From Ancylobacter sp. Lp-2 (GTDB taxonomy: Bacteria > Pseudomonadota > Alphaproteobacteria > Rhizobiales > Xanthobacteraceae), in NCBI RefSeq assembly GCF_020523795.1, contig NZ_JAJALI010000002.1, forward strand, positions 183,690 through 247,689: a stretch of 64,000 nucleotides of DNA. Reading direction: 5' to 3'. The translations under genes were made by a program, and so were the position numbers. Position 1 is the stretch's first letter. Every line of letters starts with the position of its first letter. Shown here piece after piece: positions 54,722 through 63,400 of the stretch. The notes beneath the pieces were generated by a model. The model made no database searches. It was not told where the DNA came from and saw nothing but the letters and a program-made list of their open reading frames with translations.

Positions 54722-55687
54722 ATGCCCGAACGCTCGCCCCGCTTGCGGCTGATGGTTCTCGGCTCCGCGGCCGGCGGCGGCTTCCCGCAGTGGAACTGCC
54801 GATGCCCGGTTTGCACGCTCGCCTGGGAAGGCGATCCGCGCGTCCGGCGGCGCACCCAGACCTCCATCGCGGTGAGTGCCGACGGTGAAAGCTGGGCGCT
54901 GATCAACTGCGCGCCCGAGATCCTGTCGCAGATCCAGTCCCTGCCGGCCTTGCAGCCGCAACGCGGCCGCCGGCACACCCCGGTGGCCTCCGTGCTGCTC
55001 ACCAATGCCGACATCGACCATGTCGCCGGCCTGCTCAGCCTGCGCGAGGGGCAGCCCTTCGCGCTGCTGGCGACGGCGGCGATCCATGGCGGGCTGCGCG
55101 CCAACCCGGCCTTCGACGTTCTCGCCGAGGGTGTGGTGGAGCGCCGGCCCGTCGGGCTCGATGCCGCCTTCGAACTGGTCGAGGGCGTGACGGCGGAGAT
55201 CTTTTCCGTGCCCGGCAAGATCGCGCTTTATCTGGAAGCCGGCGAGATCGCCGCGCATGGCGCGGTGGACACCACGCTGGAAGGCGAGCAGACGGTGGGC
55301 GTCGAACTCAGCGACGGCGTCTCTCGGGTGCTGTTCATCCCCGGCTGCGCGCGGATGACCGAGGCGCTGGCAGCACGGATCGCCGGGGCCGACGCCGTGC
55401 TGTTCGACGGCACGGTGTGGCAGGACGACGAGATGATCCGCGCTGGGGTCGGCACCAAGACCGGCGCCCGCATGGGCCACATGGCGATGTCGGGGACGGG
55501 CGGCTCGATCGCCGCCTTCGCCGACCTCGACGTCGGCCGCAAGATCTACGTGCACATCAACAACACCAACCCCGTGCTGATCGAAGGCTCGCCCGAACGC
55601 CTCGCCGCGCAGGCGGCGGGATGGGAGATCGCCGAGGACGGCATGGAAATCGTGCCCGCGGGGGCAACGATGGAGACCGCATCATGA
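54722..55687 (+). CDS. pqqB: PQQ biosynthesis protein PqqB
   Basis: A 321-residue metallo-beta-lactamase-fold protein. It opens with Val-Leu-Gly-Ser-Ala-Ala-Gly-Gly-Gly and the Cys-Arg-Cys-Pro-Val-Cys zinc-binding cluster typical of PqqB. Asn-Ala-Asp-Ile-Asp-His-Val-Ala-Gly is the variant MBL motif. It is thought to hydroxylate the Glu-Tyr intermediate after PqqE. Overlaps pqqC (ATGA). Confidence 0.95.
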   Translation: MPERSPRLRLMVLGSAAGGGFPQWNCRCPVCTLAWEGDPRVRRRTQTSIAVSADGESWALINCAPEILSQIQSLPALQPQRGRRHTPVASVLLTNADIDHVAGLLSLREGQPFALLATAAIHGGLRANPAFDVLAEGVVERRPVGLDAAFELVEGVTAEIFSVPGKIALYLEAGEIAAHGAVDTTLEGEQTVGVELSDGVSRVLFIPGCARMTEALAARIAGADAVLFDGTVWQDDEMIRAGVGTKTGARMGHMAMSGTGGSIAAFADLDVGRKIYVHINNTNPVLIEGSPERLAAQAAGWEIAEDGMEIVPAGATMETAS

Positions 55688-56436
55688 CGACGCTGCTCTC
55701 GCCGGAGGAACTGGAGGCGCGGCTGCGCGACGTCGGCCGGCGTCGCTATCACAGCCTGCACCCCTTCCATAAGCTGCTGCATGGCGGCGAGCTGAACTTC
55801 GGCCAGGTGCAGGCCTGGGCGCTCAACCGCTATTACTATCAGGCGATGATCCCGGTGAAGGACTCCTCCGTGCTGGCGCGGATCGAGAGCCCGGAACTGC
55901 GGCGCGTCTGGCGCCAGCGCATCATCGATCATGACGGCGACCGGGAAGGCGAGGGCGGCATCGCCCGCTGGCTGAAGCTCACCGACGGGCTCGGCCTCGA
56001 CCGTGACTACGTGACTTCGCTCGCCGGGCTGCTGCCGGCCACCCGCTTCGCCGTCGACGCCTATGTGCATTTCGTGCGCGACAAATCGCTGCTGGAGGCC
56101 ATCGCCTCCTCGCTCACGGAGATGTTCTCGCCGGGCATCATCGGCGAGCGTGTGGCGGGCATGCTGAAGAACTATGATTTCGTCTCCAGGGAGACGCTGG
56201 CCTATTTCGACAAGCGCCTCACCGAGGCGCCGCGCGATGCCGATTTCGCGCTCGACTACGTCAAGCGCCACGCCCGCACGCCGGAAGAGCAGCAGGCGGT
56301 GATCCGGGCGCTGGAATTCAAATGCGACGTGCTGTGGGTGCAGCTCGACGCGCTCTATTTCGCCTATGTCGACCCGGCCATGCCTTATCCCGGCGCCTTC
56401 GTGCCGCAGGCCGCGCGGGTGGCGCAGGAGGCCTGA
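55684..56436 (+). CDS. pqqC: PQQ synthase PqqC
   Basis: A 250-residue cofactorless oxidase catalysing the final ring closure and eight-electron oxidation to PQQ. Helical bundle with Arg-Tyr-His-Ser-Leu-His-Pro-Phe-His and Asn-Arg-Tyr-Tyr-Tyr-Gln active-site blocks, and Asp-Ala-Tyr-Val-His-Phe. Start at 55684 overlaps pqqB; it abuts pqqD. Confidence 0.96.
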   Translation: MTTLLSPEELEARLRDVGRRRYHSLHPFHKLLHGGELNFGQVQAWALNRYYYQAMIPVKDSSVLARIESPELRRVWRQRIIDHDGDREGEGGIARWLKLTDGLGLDRDYVTSLAGLLPATRFAVDAYVHFVRDKSLLEAIASSLTEMFSPGIIGERVAGMLKNYDFVSRETLAYFDKRLTEAPRDADFALDYVKRHARTPEEQQAVIRALEFKCDVLWVQLDALYFAYVDPAMPYPGAFVPQAARVAQEA

Positions 56437-56739
56437 ATGACCGCAGAAACCACCAGCACCCGGCTTCCCGCCAACGGCGTTCCCAAGCTCGCCCGTGGCG
56501 TGCGGCTGCGCCATGACGAAGCGCGCGGCCAATGGGTGCTGCTGGCGCCCGAGCGGGTGCTGCAGCCCGACCCGGTGGCGGTGGAGATCCTCAAGCGGGT
56601 CGACGGCGAGCGGACCATCGAGGCCATCATCGACGACCTGATCCTCGCCTTCTCCGTCGAGCGCGGGCGCGTCGCCGCCGATGTCGACGCCTTCCTCGCC
56701 GGTCTCGCCGAGAAGGGCATGGTGGAGGTGAGCTCATGA
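56437..56739 (+). CDS. pqqD: PqqD peptide chaperone
   Basis: A 100-residue winged-helix RRE domain that binds PqqA and presents it to PqqE. The family pattern [12 protein letters not shown], then Leu-Leu-Ala-Pro-Glu-Arg-Val is present. It starts directly after the pqqC stop and overlaps pqqE by 4 bp. Confidence 0.95.
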   Translation: MTAETTSTRLPANGVPKLARGVRLRHDEARGQWVLLAPERVLQPDPVAVEILKRVDGERTIEAIIDDLILAFSVERGRVAADVDAFLAGLAEKGMVEVSS

Positions 56740-57887
56740 ACGAGAGGGTGAACGTCGCTTCCCACGCCGCGCCGGCGCCGCTGCGGGCCCCGCTGCCGAT
56801 TCCCTATGGCATGCTGGCCGAGCTGACGCATCGCTGCCCGCTCATGTGCCCCTATTGTTCCAATCCGGTCGAGCTCGACCGTCGCAATGCCGAGCTCGAC
56901 ACCGCCACCTGGCTGCGCGTCTTCGAGGAAGCGGCGAAGCTCGGGGTGTTGCAGGTGCACCTGTCCGGCGGCGAGCCGACCGCCCGCCGCGATCTCGAGG
57001 AGATGATCCGCCACTGCGTGAAGGTGGGGCTGTACACCAACCTCATCACCGCCGGCGTCGGTGTCACCCCGGAGCGGCTGCAGGCGATCTCCGACGCCGG
57101 CATCGACCATGTGCAGCTGTCCTTCCAGGGCGCGACGCCGGAGGTGACCGACCATGTGTCCAACTTCAAGGGTGCGCATGAGCGCAAGCTGGCGGTGGCC
57201 CGCGAGGTGCGCCGGCTCGGCCTGCCGCTGACCATCAATTCGGTGGTGCACCGGGCCAATATCCACCAGATCCCCGACTTCCTCGAACTGGCGCTGTCGC
57301 TCGGCGCCAGGCGCATCGAGATCGCCCATGCGCAATATTACGGCTGGGCGCTGCGCAACCGTGGCGCGCTGATGCCGACCCGGGAGCAGGTGTTCAAGGC
57401 GCTCGACGTGGTCGAGGAGGCGCGGGTACGGCTGAAGGGCGTGCTGACCATCGACGCGGTGGTGCCGGACTATTACGCCAAATACCCCAAGGCCTGCATG
57501 AATGGCTGGGGTCGGCAGTCGCTGAACGTCACGCCGTCGGGCAAGGTGCTGCCCTGCCACGCTGCCGAGATGATCCCCAGCCTCGACTTCTGGAACGTGC
57601 GCGAGCACTCCCTCGCCGAGATCTGGCAGGCCTCGCCGGCCTTCAACGCCTTCCGCGGTACCGACTGGATGCCGGATCTCTGTCGCTCCTGCGAGCGCAA
57701 GGAAATCGACTGGGGCGGCTGCCGCTGCCAGGCGATGGCGATCGCCGGCGACGCTGCGGCCACGGATCCAGCTTGCCACAAATCGCCGCTGCACGCCCAT
57801 CTGCTGGCGCTGGCCGAGGCCGACGCGGCGGCCGACGTGGCGGAATACGACTATCGCCGCTTCTCGACGCCCGACCGGGCGCAGTGA
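56736..57887 (+). CDS. pqqE: PqqE radical SAM enzyme
   Basis: A 383-residue radical SAM protein with the cluster motif Cys34-x3-Cys38-x2-Cys41 and a C-terminal SPASM domain with many Cys (Val-Leu-Pro-Cys, Leu-Cys-Arg-Ser-Cys, Gly-Gly-Cys-Arg-Cys) for auxiliary clusters. It forms the Glu-Tyr carbon-carbon bond in PqqA. The start overlaps the pqqD stop. Last pqq gene here; pqqF/G are not in the window. Confidence 0.96.
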   Translation: MNERVNVASHAAPAPLRAPLPIPYGMLAELTHRCPLMCPYCSNPVELDRRNAELDTATWLRVFEEAAKLGVLQVHLSGGEPTARRDLEEMIRHCVKVGLYTNLITAGVGVTPERLQAISDAGIDHVQLSFQGATPEVTDHVSNFKGAHERKLAVAREVRRLGLPLTINSVVHRANIHQIPDFLELALSLGARRIEIAHAQYYGWALRNRGALMPTREQVFKALDVVEEARVRLKGVLTIDAVVPDYYAKYPKACMNGWGRQSLNVTPSGKVLPCHAAEMIPSLDFWNVREHSLAEIWQASPAFNAFRGTDWMPDLCRSCERKEIDWGGCRCQAMAIAGDAAATDPACHKSPLHAHLLALAEADAAADVAEYDYRRFSTPDRAQ

Positions 57888-57907
57888 CGCCTTCCCCGGA
57901 GATACGC

Positions 57908-58621
57908 ATGCGCCTGATGCCCCGTTCACTTCTGCTCCGCCTCGCCCTCGCCGCGACCCTGCCGATGCTTGCCGGCGCCGCCGTGCTGCCGGTACGGGCG
58001 GCGATCGCCCAGCCGGGCCCGATCGAGCTGTTCTTCGAGACCCCCTATCTCGCCAAGCTGCCGAACGGCACCCAGCTTTCCTACGACTACGCCCACACCA
58101 CGGCGCGCAAGGATCTCGGCGACAGTTTCGACGAGAAGATGCAACTGACGCTCACACCCGCCGCGGACGACGCCTCCAAGCAGATGGCCAAGGTGGACAT
58201 ACGACGCGGCAACGCCGACCAGGGCGCCGGCCCGTTCCCCGCGCTCAGCAACCCGCTGACGCTGGTGCTGATGGAGCGCGAGGCCAAGGAGATCACCGAT
58301 CTCAGCAAGGGCAGCCCGTTCTATATCCGCAACCGCCTGCGCACCGCTCTGGGCGAAGCTACCGTGGAACCGGCCAGCTTCGACTATGACGGCAAGTCCG
58401 TCGCCGGCTGGAAGATGAGCATGGTTCCCTTCGCCCAGGACCCGCACAAGCAGCAGCTCGCCGAGATCATCAACCGGCGCTACGAGTTCCTGTTTTCCGA
58501 CGCGGTGCCCGGCGGCCTCTATGCGATCCGCGTGGTGACGCCGCCGGCAGATGGCGGGGCTAATCTGATCGAGACCAAGCTGACCCTCATTGATGGGGCG
58601 GCGTCCTCGCCGGCCAAGTGA
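57908..58621 (+). CDS. Exported protein of unknown function downstream of pqqE
   Basis: A 237-residue protein with a signal peptide (Leu-Leu-Leu-Arg-Leu-Ala-Leu-Ala-Ala...) ending near Ala-Ile-Ala-Gln. The mature protein is mainly beta, with repeating strands such as Gln-Leu-Ser-Tyr-Asp-Tyr and Gln-Leu-Thr-Leu-Thr-Pro, and Arg-Arg-Tyr-Glu-Phe. There are no Cys. No domain is recognised. It lies 20 bp after pqqE, so is probably co-transcribed and acts in the periplasm with PQQ enzymes. Confidence 0.75.
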   Translation: MRLMPRSLLLRLALAATLPMLAGAAVLPVRAAIAQPGPIELFFETPYLAKLPNGTQLSYDYAHTTARKDLGDSFDEKMQLTLTPAADDASKQMAKVDIRRGNADQGAGPFPALSNPLTLVLMEREAKEITDLSKGSPFYIRNRLRTALGEATVEPASFDYDGKSVAGWKMSMVPFAQDPHKQQLAEIINRRYEFLFSDAVPGGLYAIRVVTPPADGGANLIETKLTLIDGAASSPAK

Positions 58622-58698
58622 GCTTTCAATCCGCGCTCCGCATGGCGGAGCCGGAGAACGCGGAACGCCGGCCAACGGCGAAGAAAGGGAGCAACGCC

Positions 58699-59181
58699 AT
58701 GCGCATTCTGGTCGCGGCCGCCATCGGCCTTTGCCTGTCCATCACCGCCGGCACCGCCTCTGCCCAGGACGGTACGTCACCATCGCAGGCCGGCGCGACC
58801 GCCGCACCCGGCGCGATGGCGGGGAGCGATCCCGCCGGCCTGCTGGTCGGGCAAGCGGGGGTGAGCCGGCCGGCGCCGACCGCCAACGTGCCGCCGGGCT
58901 TCGTCAATGATTACCCGACGGTGGCGCGGGCCGACTATGTGTTCGGCTGCATGGCGTCGAACGGCCAGACCCGGCCGGCGCTGGAAAAGTGTTCCTGTTC
59001 CATCGACACCATCGCGACGATCCTGCCTTACGAGAAATATGTGGAGGCCGAGACGATCATGAGCGTCGGCCAGGTCGCGGGGCAGCAGGCCGAGGTGTTC
59101 CGCTCCACCGGCATGTTCCGCGACATCGTCGCCGATCTCCGCCGCGCCCAGGCCGAGGCCGAGGTCACCTGCTTCTATTGA
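58699..59181 (+). CDS. Exported Cys-containing protein of unknown function
   Basis: A 160-residue exported protein: signal peptide to about Ala-Ser-Ala-Gln, a Pro/Ala/Gly-rich linker, then a compact domain with Phe-Gly-Cys-Met-Ala-Ser-Asn and Lys-Cys-Ser-Cys-Ser and a last Cys three residues from the end (Thr-Cys-Phe-Tyr). Four Cys could form two disulfides. I chose ATG 58699 for its signal peptide and AAGGGAG ribosome binding site; the frame is open 27 codons further upstream. It follows the previous gene by 77 bp and ends the pqq transcription unit at a hairpin terminator. Confidence 0.72.
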   Translation: MRILVAAAIGLCLSITAGTASAQDGTSPSQAGATAAPGAMAGSDPAGLLVGQAGVSRPAPTANVPPGFVNDYPTVARADYVFGCMASNGQTRPALEKCSCSIDTIATILPYEKYVEAETIMSVGQVAGQQAEVFRSTGMFRDIVADLRRAQAEAEVTCFY

Positions 59182-59199
59182 TCGTCCGCTACAAACGAC

Positions 59200-59229
59200 A
59201 ACGGCGCCCTTCTTTGGAGGGGCGCCGTT
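59200..59229. terminator. Bidirectional-type hairpin between convergent genes
   Basis: A perfect 10-bp AACGGCGCCC/GGGCGCCGTT stem (59200-59209 with 59220-59229) closes a 10-nt loop. It is followed by CGTGTTT on the plus strand and lies between the ends of two convergent genes. Confidence 0.7.
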
Positions 59230-59278
59230 CGTGTTTGGCGGTTCGGGAAACGTCGGCGCGCGGGAGTGGCGCGGTGCC

Positions 59279-60121
59279 TCAGCCGGCGGGCTTGAGTTCG
59301 CCCTCGAAGCTGCGCCCGTCGGTGTCGCCGGCATCGACATGGATCTGCTGCCCGGTCGGCTCGTAGGAGAATTGCAGGTTCGGATCCTCACTCAACGAGA
59401 TGCCGCCCTCCATGGACAGGATGAGCGCGTCGCCCTGCTTCACCTCGATGCGGTCGACATATTTGGCGGGAATGTAGAGCCGGGTGACCTGATCCATCTG
59501 CAGGCCGGAATAGTTCGGGTGCCGGATCATCAGCTGGACGCGCGAGAAGCGGTTCGCCTGGGTGGCGTCGCCCTGCTGGCCGGGTTGGACCAGCCGCAGC
59601 TTCATCTGGCCGATATTCCTGAGCGCCGCTTCCTCGTCCTTCATCGCCGGGGCGGAGCAGCCGCCCGATGCCTTGACGAAGCGCTGCGCCATTTGCAGCG
59701 AGCCGTCGGAGAGCTGCGCCACCGCCCGCACATAGCTGTAGGAATTCACCCGGAGGCGGGTGGCGAGGGTGAGGTCGCGGCGCTCGCCGCCGAAGGTGAA
59801 GGTGGCGGCGACGGGCGCGGGGTTCTCGTCGACGATCAGGGTGAGCTTCTGCACCGTGCGCGTATCGCCGGCCGGCAGTGCCACGGCGATCTCGACCGGC
59901 ACCATGGCGGCGTCTTCCGCCCGGACCGGCGCGGTGAGGGTCATCAGCGGCCCGGCGTCGACCACCGGCCGTTCGCCGAACACGTCGGGCTTCAGGGCCT
60001 GCCAGGTGGCGTCGGCGCCCGCTTCCTGTGCCGAGCCGGCAGCAGTGAGGGCGGCCAGCAGCGTGGCTGCCAGGACCACGGTGGCAAGGGTCGCCTTGAA
60101 GGTCGCCTTGGCGAGGCGCAT
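59279..60121 (-). CDS. Quinoprotein dehydrogenase-associated SoxYZ-like carrier
   Basis: A 280-residue exported protein fusing a SoxY-like N-terminal part and a SoxZ-like C-terminal part. The possible carrier Cys155 is in Ala-Ser-Gly-Gly-Cys-Ser-Ala, corresponding to the SoxY swinging-arm Cys but internal because of the fusion. The Met-Ile-Arg-His-Pro segment of the SoxZ half is typical. It is a known partner of PQQ dehydrogenases of unknown function. Start 60121 gives a clean signal peptide. Convergent with the pqq unit. Confidence 0.85.
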   Translation of the reverse strand: MRLAKATFKATLATVVLAATLLAALTAAGSAQEAGADATWQALKPDVFGERPVVDAGPLMTLTAPVRAEDAAMVPVEIAVALPAGDTRTVQKLTLIVDENPAPVAATFTFGGERRDLTLATRLRVNSYSYVRAVAQLSDGSLQMAQRFVKASGGCSAPAMKDEEAALRNIGQMKLRLVQPGQQGDATQANRFSRVQLMIRHPNYSGLQMDQVTRLYIPAKYVDRIEVKQGDALILSMEGGISLSEDPNLQFSYEPTGQQIHVDAGDTDGRSFEGELKPAG

Positions 60122-60309
60122 GGCTTTGTCTCCCGGTATGCCCGCCGGGTCGTTTGCCGCCCGGCGGTTCAAGCCGCCATCATAGGCCGGCATGCCGTGG
60201 ATTGCAGGTCAAATCGACTTGCGGCCCGGGCCGGGCCGCCATCGACGGCATGGCCGTGCGTTCCTCGCGCGGCGGTACGCGGACGGCGCGGTGGCCTTCG
60301 TCCGACAGC

Positions 60310-61347
60310 TTAGTCGCCGAAGCGGAACTGTACCTTCATCGCCCGTCGACGGTCGGAGGCGAGGGCGAAGGCGGCCTCGGCCTCCTCGATCGGCAGGCTG
60401 CCGGTGAGCAGCGGGCGAAGATCAACCTCGCCGTCGGAGATCAGCTGCGCCGCGCGGGCGAACTCCTCGTCGAAGCGGAAGCTGCCCTTTATGGCGAGTT
60501 CCTTGGCGACAATGGTGTTCATCGGCAGCGGCTGGTCGCCGCCGAGGCCGACCAGTACCAGCGTGCCGCGCGGGCGCACCAGCCCGATGGCGCCCGCCAG
60601 CGCCCGCGCATTACCGGAACATTCGAGCGCGGCATCGACGCGTCCCTTGTCCTGCCCGAGATCGGTGAGCGCGTCGGTGCCGCCGGACACGTCGACGCAG
60701 CGCGTCGCGCCCAGCTTCGCCGCGATGGCCAGCGGCTCGGGCGTGATGTCGGTGGCGACGATCGCGGCGGCGCCGGCCAGCTTCGCCGCGGCGATCACCA
60801 GGCAGCCAATGGGACCGCAGCCGGAGACCAGCACCGTGCGGCCGTCGAGCGGGCCGGCCTGCGCCACCGCGTGCAGCGCCACGGCGAAGGGCTCGCACAG
60901 CGCGGCAAGGCCGAGATCGACCTCGCCGCCGACCTTGACCGCCTGCGCCGCCGGGATGGTCATCTCCTCCCGGAAGGCGCCCTGCATGTGCGGGAAGCGC
61001 ATGGCGCTGCCGTAGAAGCGCATGTCGAGGCACTGATTGCGCAGGCCGCGCCGGCAATAGTCGCAGGCGTCGCATGGCCGCGAGGGATTGACCGCGACGC
61101 GGTCGCCGACCGCCACCGAGGTGACGTTGGCGCCCAGCGCCGCCACCGTGCCGGCCACCTCGTGGCCGAGCACCATGGGCTGCATCAGCCGCACCGTGCC
61201 GAATCCGCCCTGATGGAAATAATGCAGGTCGGAGCCGCAGATGCCGCCCGCCCCCATGCGTACCGTGACCTCGTCCGGTCCCGGCGCCGGCGCCGGCATC
61301 GGCTCGATGCGAAGATCGTGCGGGGCATGGAGGACGATGGCACGCAT
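60310..61347 (-). CDS. Zinc alcohol dehydrogenase, L-idonate 5-dehydrogenase type
   Basis: A 345-residue medium-chain dehydrogenase. Catalytic zinc ligands Cys37, His62 and Glu63; structural zinc Cys92, Cys95, Cys98 and Cys106; Rossmann motif Gly-Cys-Gly-Pro-Ile-Gly. The overall pattern fits L-idonate 5-dehydrogenase (idnD) or related polyol dehydrogenases. It is encoded at the end of a TRAP transporter operon (54 bp after the large permease), which suggests the transporter brings in its sugar-acid substrate. Exact substrate uncertain. Confidence 0.82.
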   Translation of the reverse strand: MRAIVLHAPHDLRIEPMPAPAPGPDEVTVRMGAGGICGSDLHYFHQGGFGTVRLMQPMVLGHEVAGTVAALGANVTSVAVGDRVAVNPSRPCDACDYCRRGLRNQCLDMRFYGSAMRFPHMQGAFREEMTIPAAQAVKVGGEVDLGLAALCEPFAVALHAVAQAGPLDGRTVLVSGCGPIGCLVIAAAKLAGAAAIVATDITPEPLAIAAKLGATRCVDVSGGTDALTDLGQDKGRVDAALECSGNARALAGAIGLVRPRGTLVLVGLGGDQPLPMNTIVAKELAIKGSFRFDEEFARAAQLISDGEVDLRPLLTGSLPIEEAEAAFALASDRRRAMKVQFRFGD

Positions 61348-61400
61348 GGTCGTAGGTCCTTGGGCGGGAAGCGAGGGGACGGCAGGCGGATACCCGGTAG

Positions 61401-62681
61401 TCACCGGGTCATCCAGGCGAGCGGCCACATGACGATCTGCGGGAACAGCACCAGCAGGAACATCACGATTGTCTGGGCGATCAGGAAGGGCAGCACGCCG
61501 CGTATCACCCCGCTCATCGGCACCTTGGCGACGCCGCACACCACGTTGAGCACGGTGCCCACCGGCGGCGTCACCAGCCCCAGCGCGTTGTTCATGATGA
61601 ACAGCACGCCGAAATACACCGGGTCGATGCCCGCCTGCTTGATCACCGGCATCAGCACCGGGGTGAGGATCAGCACCGTCGGGGTGAAGTCGAGCGCGGT
61701 GCCGACGACCAGCACCAGCACCATCAGCGCGGCCGTCATCAGCATCGGGCTGCCCATGAGAGGCTCGACCAGTCCGGCCAAGGCCTGGGGAATATCGGCG
61801 GTGGTGATCAGCCATGCCGAGACGCCGGCGGCGGCGACCAGGAACATGATGACGGCGGTGGTCTCCGCCGCGCGATAGATGAGGTGGAACAGGTCGCGCG
61901 GCTTGATCTCGCGATAGATCACCACGCCGACGAACAGCGAGTAGACCGCCGCGATCACCGCCGCCTCGGTCGGGGTGAAGATGCCGAATTTCAGACCGCC
62001 GATGATCACGATGGGCAGCAGCAGCGCCCAGAAGGCGTCGCGCGTCTCGGCGAGCCGCTCGCCCATGCTGCGCTTGGGTTCGGTGCGCGGATTGTCGTGC
62101 TTGATGCACCAGCGCCAGGCCAGCATGATCGCCACGCCCATCAGGATGCCCGGCACGATGCCGGCGATGAACAGCTTGGTGATCGACACCCCGCCGGTGA
62201 CGCCGAAGATGATCATGCCGATCGAGGGCGGGATCACCGGCGCGATGATGCCGCCGCAGGCGATCAGGCCGCAGGAACGGTTGACGTCGTAGCCGGCGTT
62301 GCGCATCAGCGGCACCAGCACCGAGGCGAGCGCGGCGGTATCGGCCACCGCCGAGCCGGACAGCGACGCCATGATCACCGCCGCCATCACCGCGACATAG
62401 CCGAGGCCGCCGCGTATATGCCCGACCCAGGCCATCGCCATGGTGATGATGCGCCGGGTCATGCCGCCGGCGTTCATGAACTCGCCGGCCAGCATGAAGA
62501 AGGGCACGGCGAGCAGCGGGAACGAGTTGGCGCCGTCCCACATGTTCTGGATGATGATCTGCGGGTCGGTGAACCCCATGTAGAACATCATGACGAGGCC
62601 GCAGCCGATCAGCGCGAAGGCCACGGGCATGCCGAGCGCCATCAGCGCGAGCAGTGAGCCGACAAAGACGAGGACGATCAT
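61401..62681 (-). CDS. dctM: TRAP transporter large permease (DctM)
   Basis: A 426-residue membrane protein with about 12 hydrophobic segments, of the DctM/SiaM family. Gly-Ser-Ala-Val-Ala-Asp-Thr-Ala-Ala and Pro-Pro-Ser-Ile-Gly-Met are signature blocks. It uses a sodium or proton gradient to move the solute delivered by the periplasmic binding protein. The start overlaps the DctQ stop. The likely substrate is a sugar acid given the dehydrogenase next to it. Confidence 0.92.
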   Translation of the reverse strand: MIVLVFVGSLLALMALGMPVAFALIGCGLVMMFYMGFTDPQIIIQNMWDGANSFPLLAVPFFMLAGEFMNAGGMTRRIITMAMAWVGHIRGGLGYVAVMAAVIMASLSGSAVADTAALASVLVPLMRNAGYDVNRSCGLIACGGIIAPVIPPSIGMIIFGVTGGVSITKLFIAGIVPGILMGVAIMLAWRWCIKHDNPRTEPKRSMGERLAETRDAFWALLLPIVIIGGLKFGIFTPTEAAVIAAVYSLFVGVVIYREIKPRDLFHLIYRAAETTAVIMFLVAAAGVSAWLITTADIPQALAGLVEPLMGSPMLMTAALMVLVLVVGTALDFTPTVLILTPVLMPVIKQAGIDPVYFGVLFIMNNALGLVTPPVGTVLNVVCGVAKVPMSGVIRGVLPFLIAQTIVMFLLVLFPQIVMWPLAWMTR

Positions 62682-63259
62682 CGGGCGGCCCCCTTGTGCG
62701 CAGCCTGGTCGGCGAGTTCGTGTTCGATCTCCTGCACCTCCGACATGCCTTCCTCGTTGACGTCGATGAGCTCGTGCTCCTCGACCAGGCCGAGGGACAG
62801 CCGGATGAGATTGGCGATGCAGATGATGCCGATGGCGGTGCCGGTGACGTAGCTGACGCCGTAGACCCAGAGCGTCGAGATCTGCGCCACCGGCGAGGCG
62901 TTGCCGGCGATGATCTCGTGCTGCAGCCAGGTGCCGTACAGGATGTAGCCGGCACAGACGAGCATGATGGCCTGGCTGAGGCCCCAGCAGATCTTGCGGC
63001 CGAGCAGCGGCAGCGCCCGCACCACCATGTCGACGCCGAGATGCGCGCGCCGGTGCAGGCCGACAATGGCGCCGAGGAAGGTCAGCCACACGAAGGCGAA
63101 GCGCGGCATTTCCTCGGAAAGATCGATGCCGCTGTTGAAGAACAGCCTCAGCATCACATTGCCGAAGACCATGACCAGCATGACCACCATGCACAGGACC
63201 ATGACGACTTCGAGCAGGCGGTAGAACGCGGCGACCGCCGCTTTCAGCAGCTGGTTCAT
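62678..63259 (-). CDS. dctQ: TRAP transporter small permease (DctQ)
   Basis: A 193-residue protein with four hydrophobic segments and the Arg-Phe-Ala-Phe-Val-Trp and Arg-Arg-Ala-His-Leu-Gly-Val-Asp blocks of DctQ. It forms the membrane complex with DctM. The Glu-rich C-terminal tail is cytoplasmic. Confidence 0.9.
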   Translation of the reverse strand: MNQLLKAAVAAFYRLLEVVMVLCMVVMLVMVFGNVMLRLFFNSGIDLSEEMPRFAFVWLTFLGAIVGLHRRAHLGVDMVVRALPLLGRKICWGLSQAIMLVCAGYILYGTWLQHEIIAGNASPVAQISTLWVYGVSYVTGTAIGIICIANLIRLSLGLVEEHELIDVNEEGMSEVQEIEHELADQAAHKGAAR

Positions 63260-63355
63260 CGGAACACCTCGGGAGTGGGGAGGGGCACGGACACGCCGAC
63301 CCGGCCGTCGATGCCGTGGGCATCGTGCCGTTCCTCAGGCGATCGGAAAGACGAA

Positions 63356-63391
63356 GGGAACGGGTGGCCCGCGAGCGAACCGCCCGTTCCC
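63356..63391 (-). terminator. Hairpin between TRAP binding-protein and small-permease genes
   Basis: A 12-bp stem with one G-T pair (63356-63367 with 63380-63391) begins about 10 nt after the binding-protein stop on the minus strand, followed by TTCGTCTTTCC. It is probably a partial terminator that makes the binding protein more abundant than the permeases. Confidence 0.55.
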
Positions 63392-63400
63392 CGGATCGGC

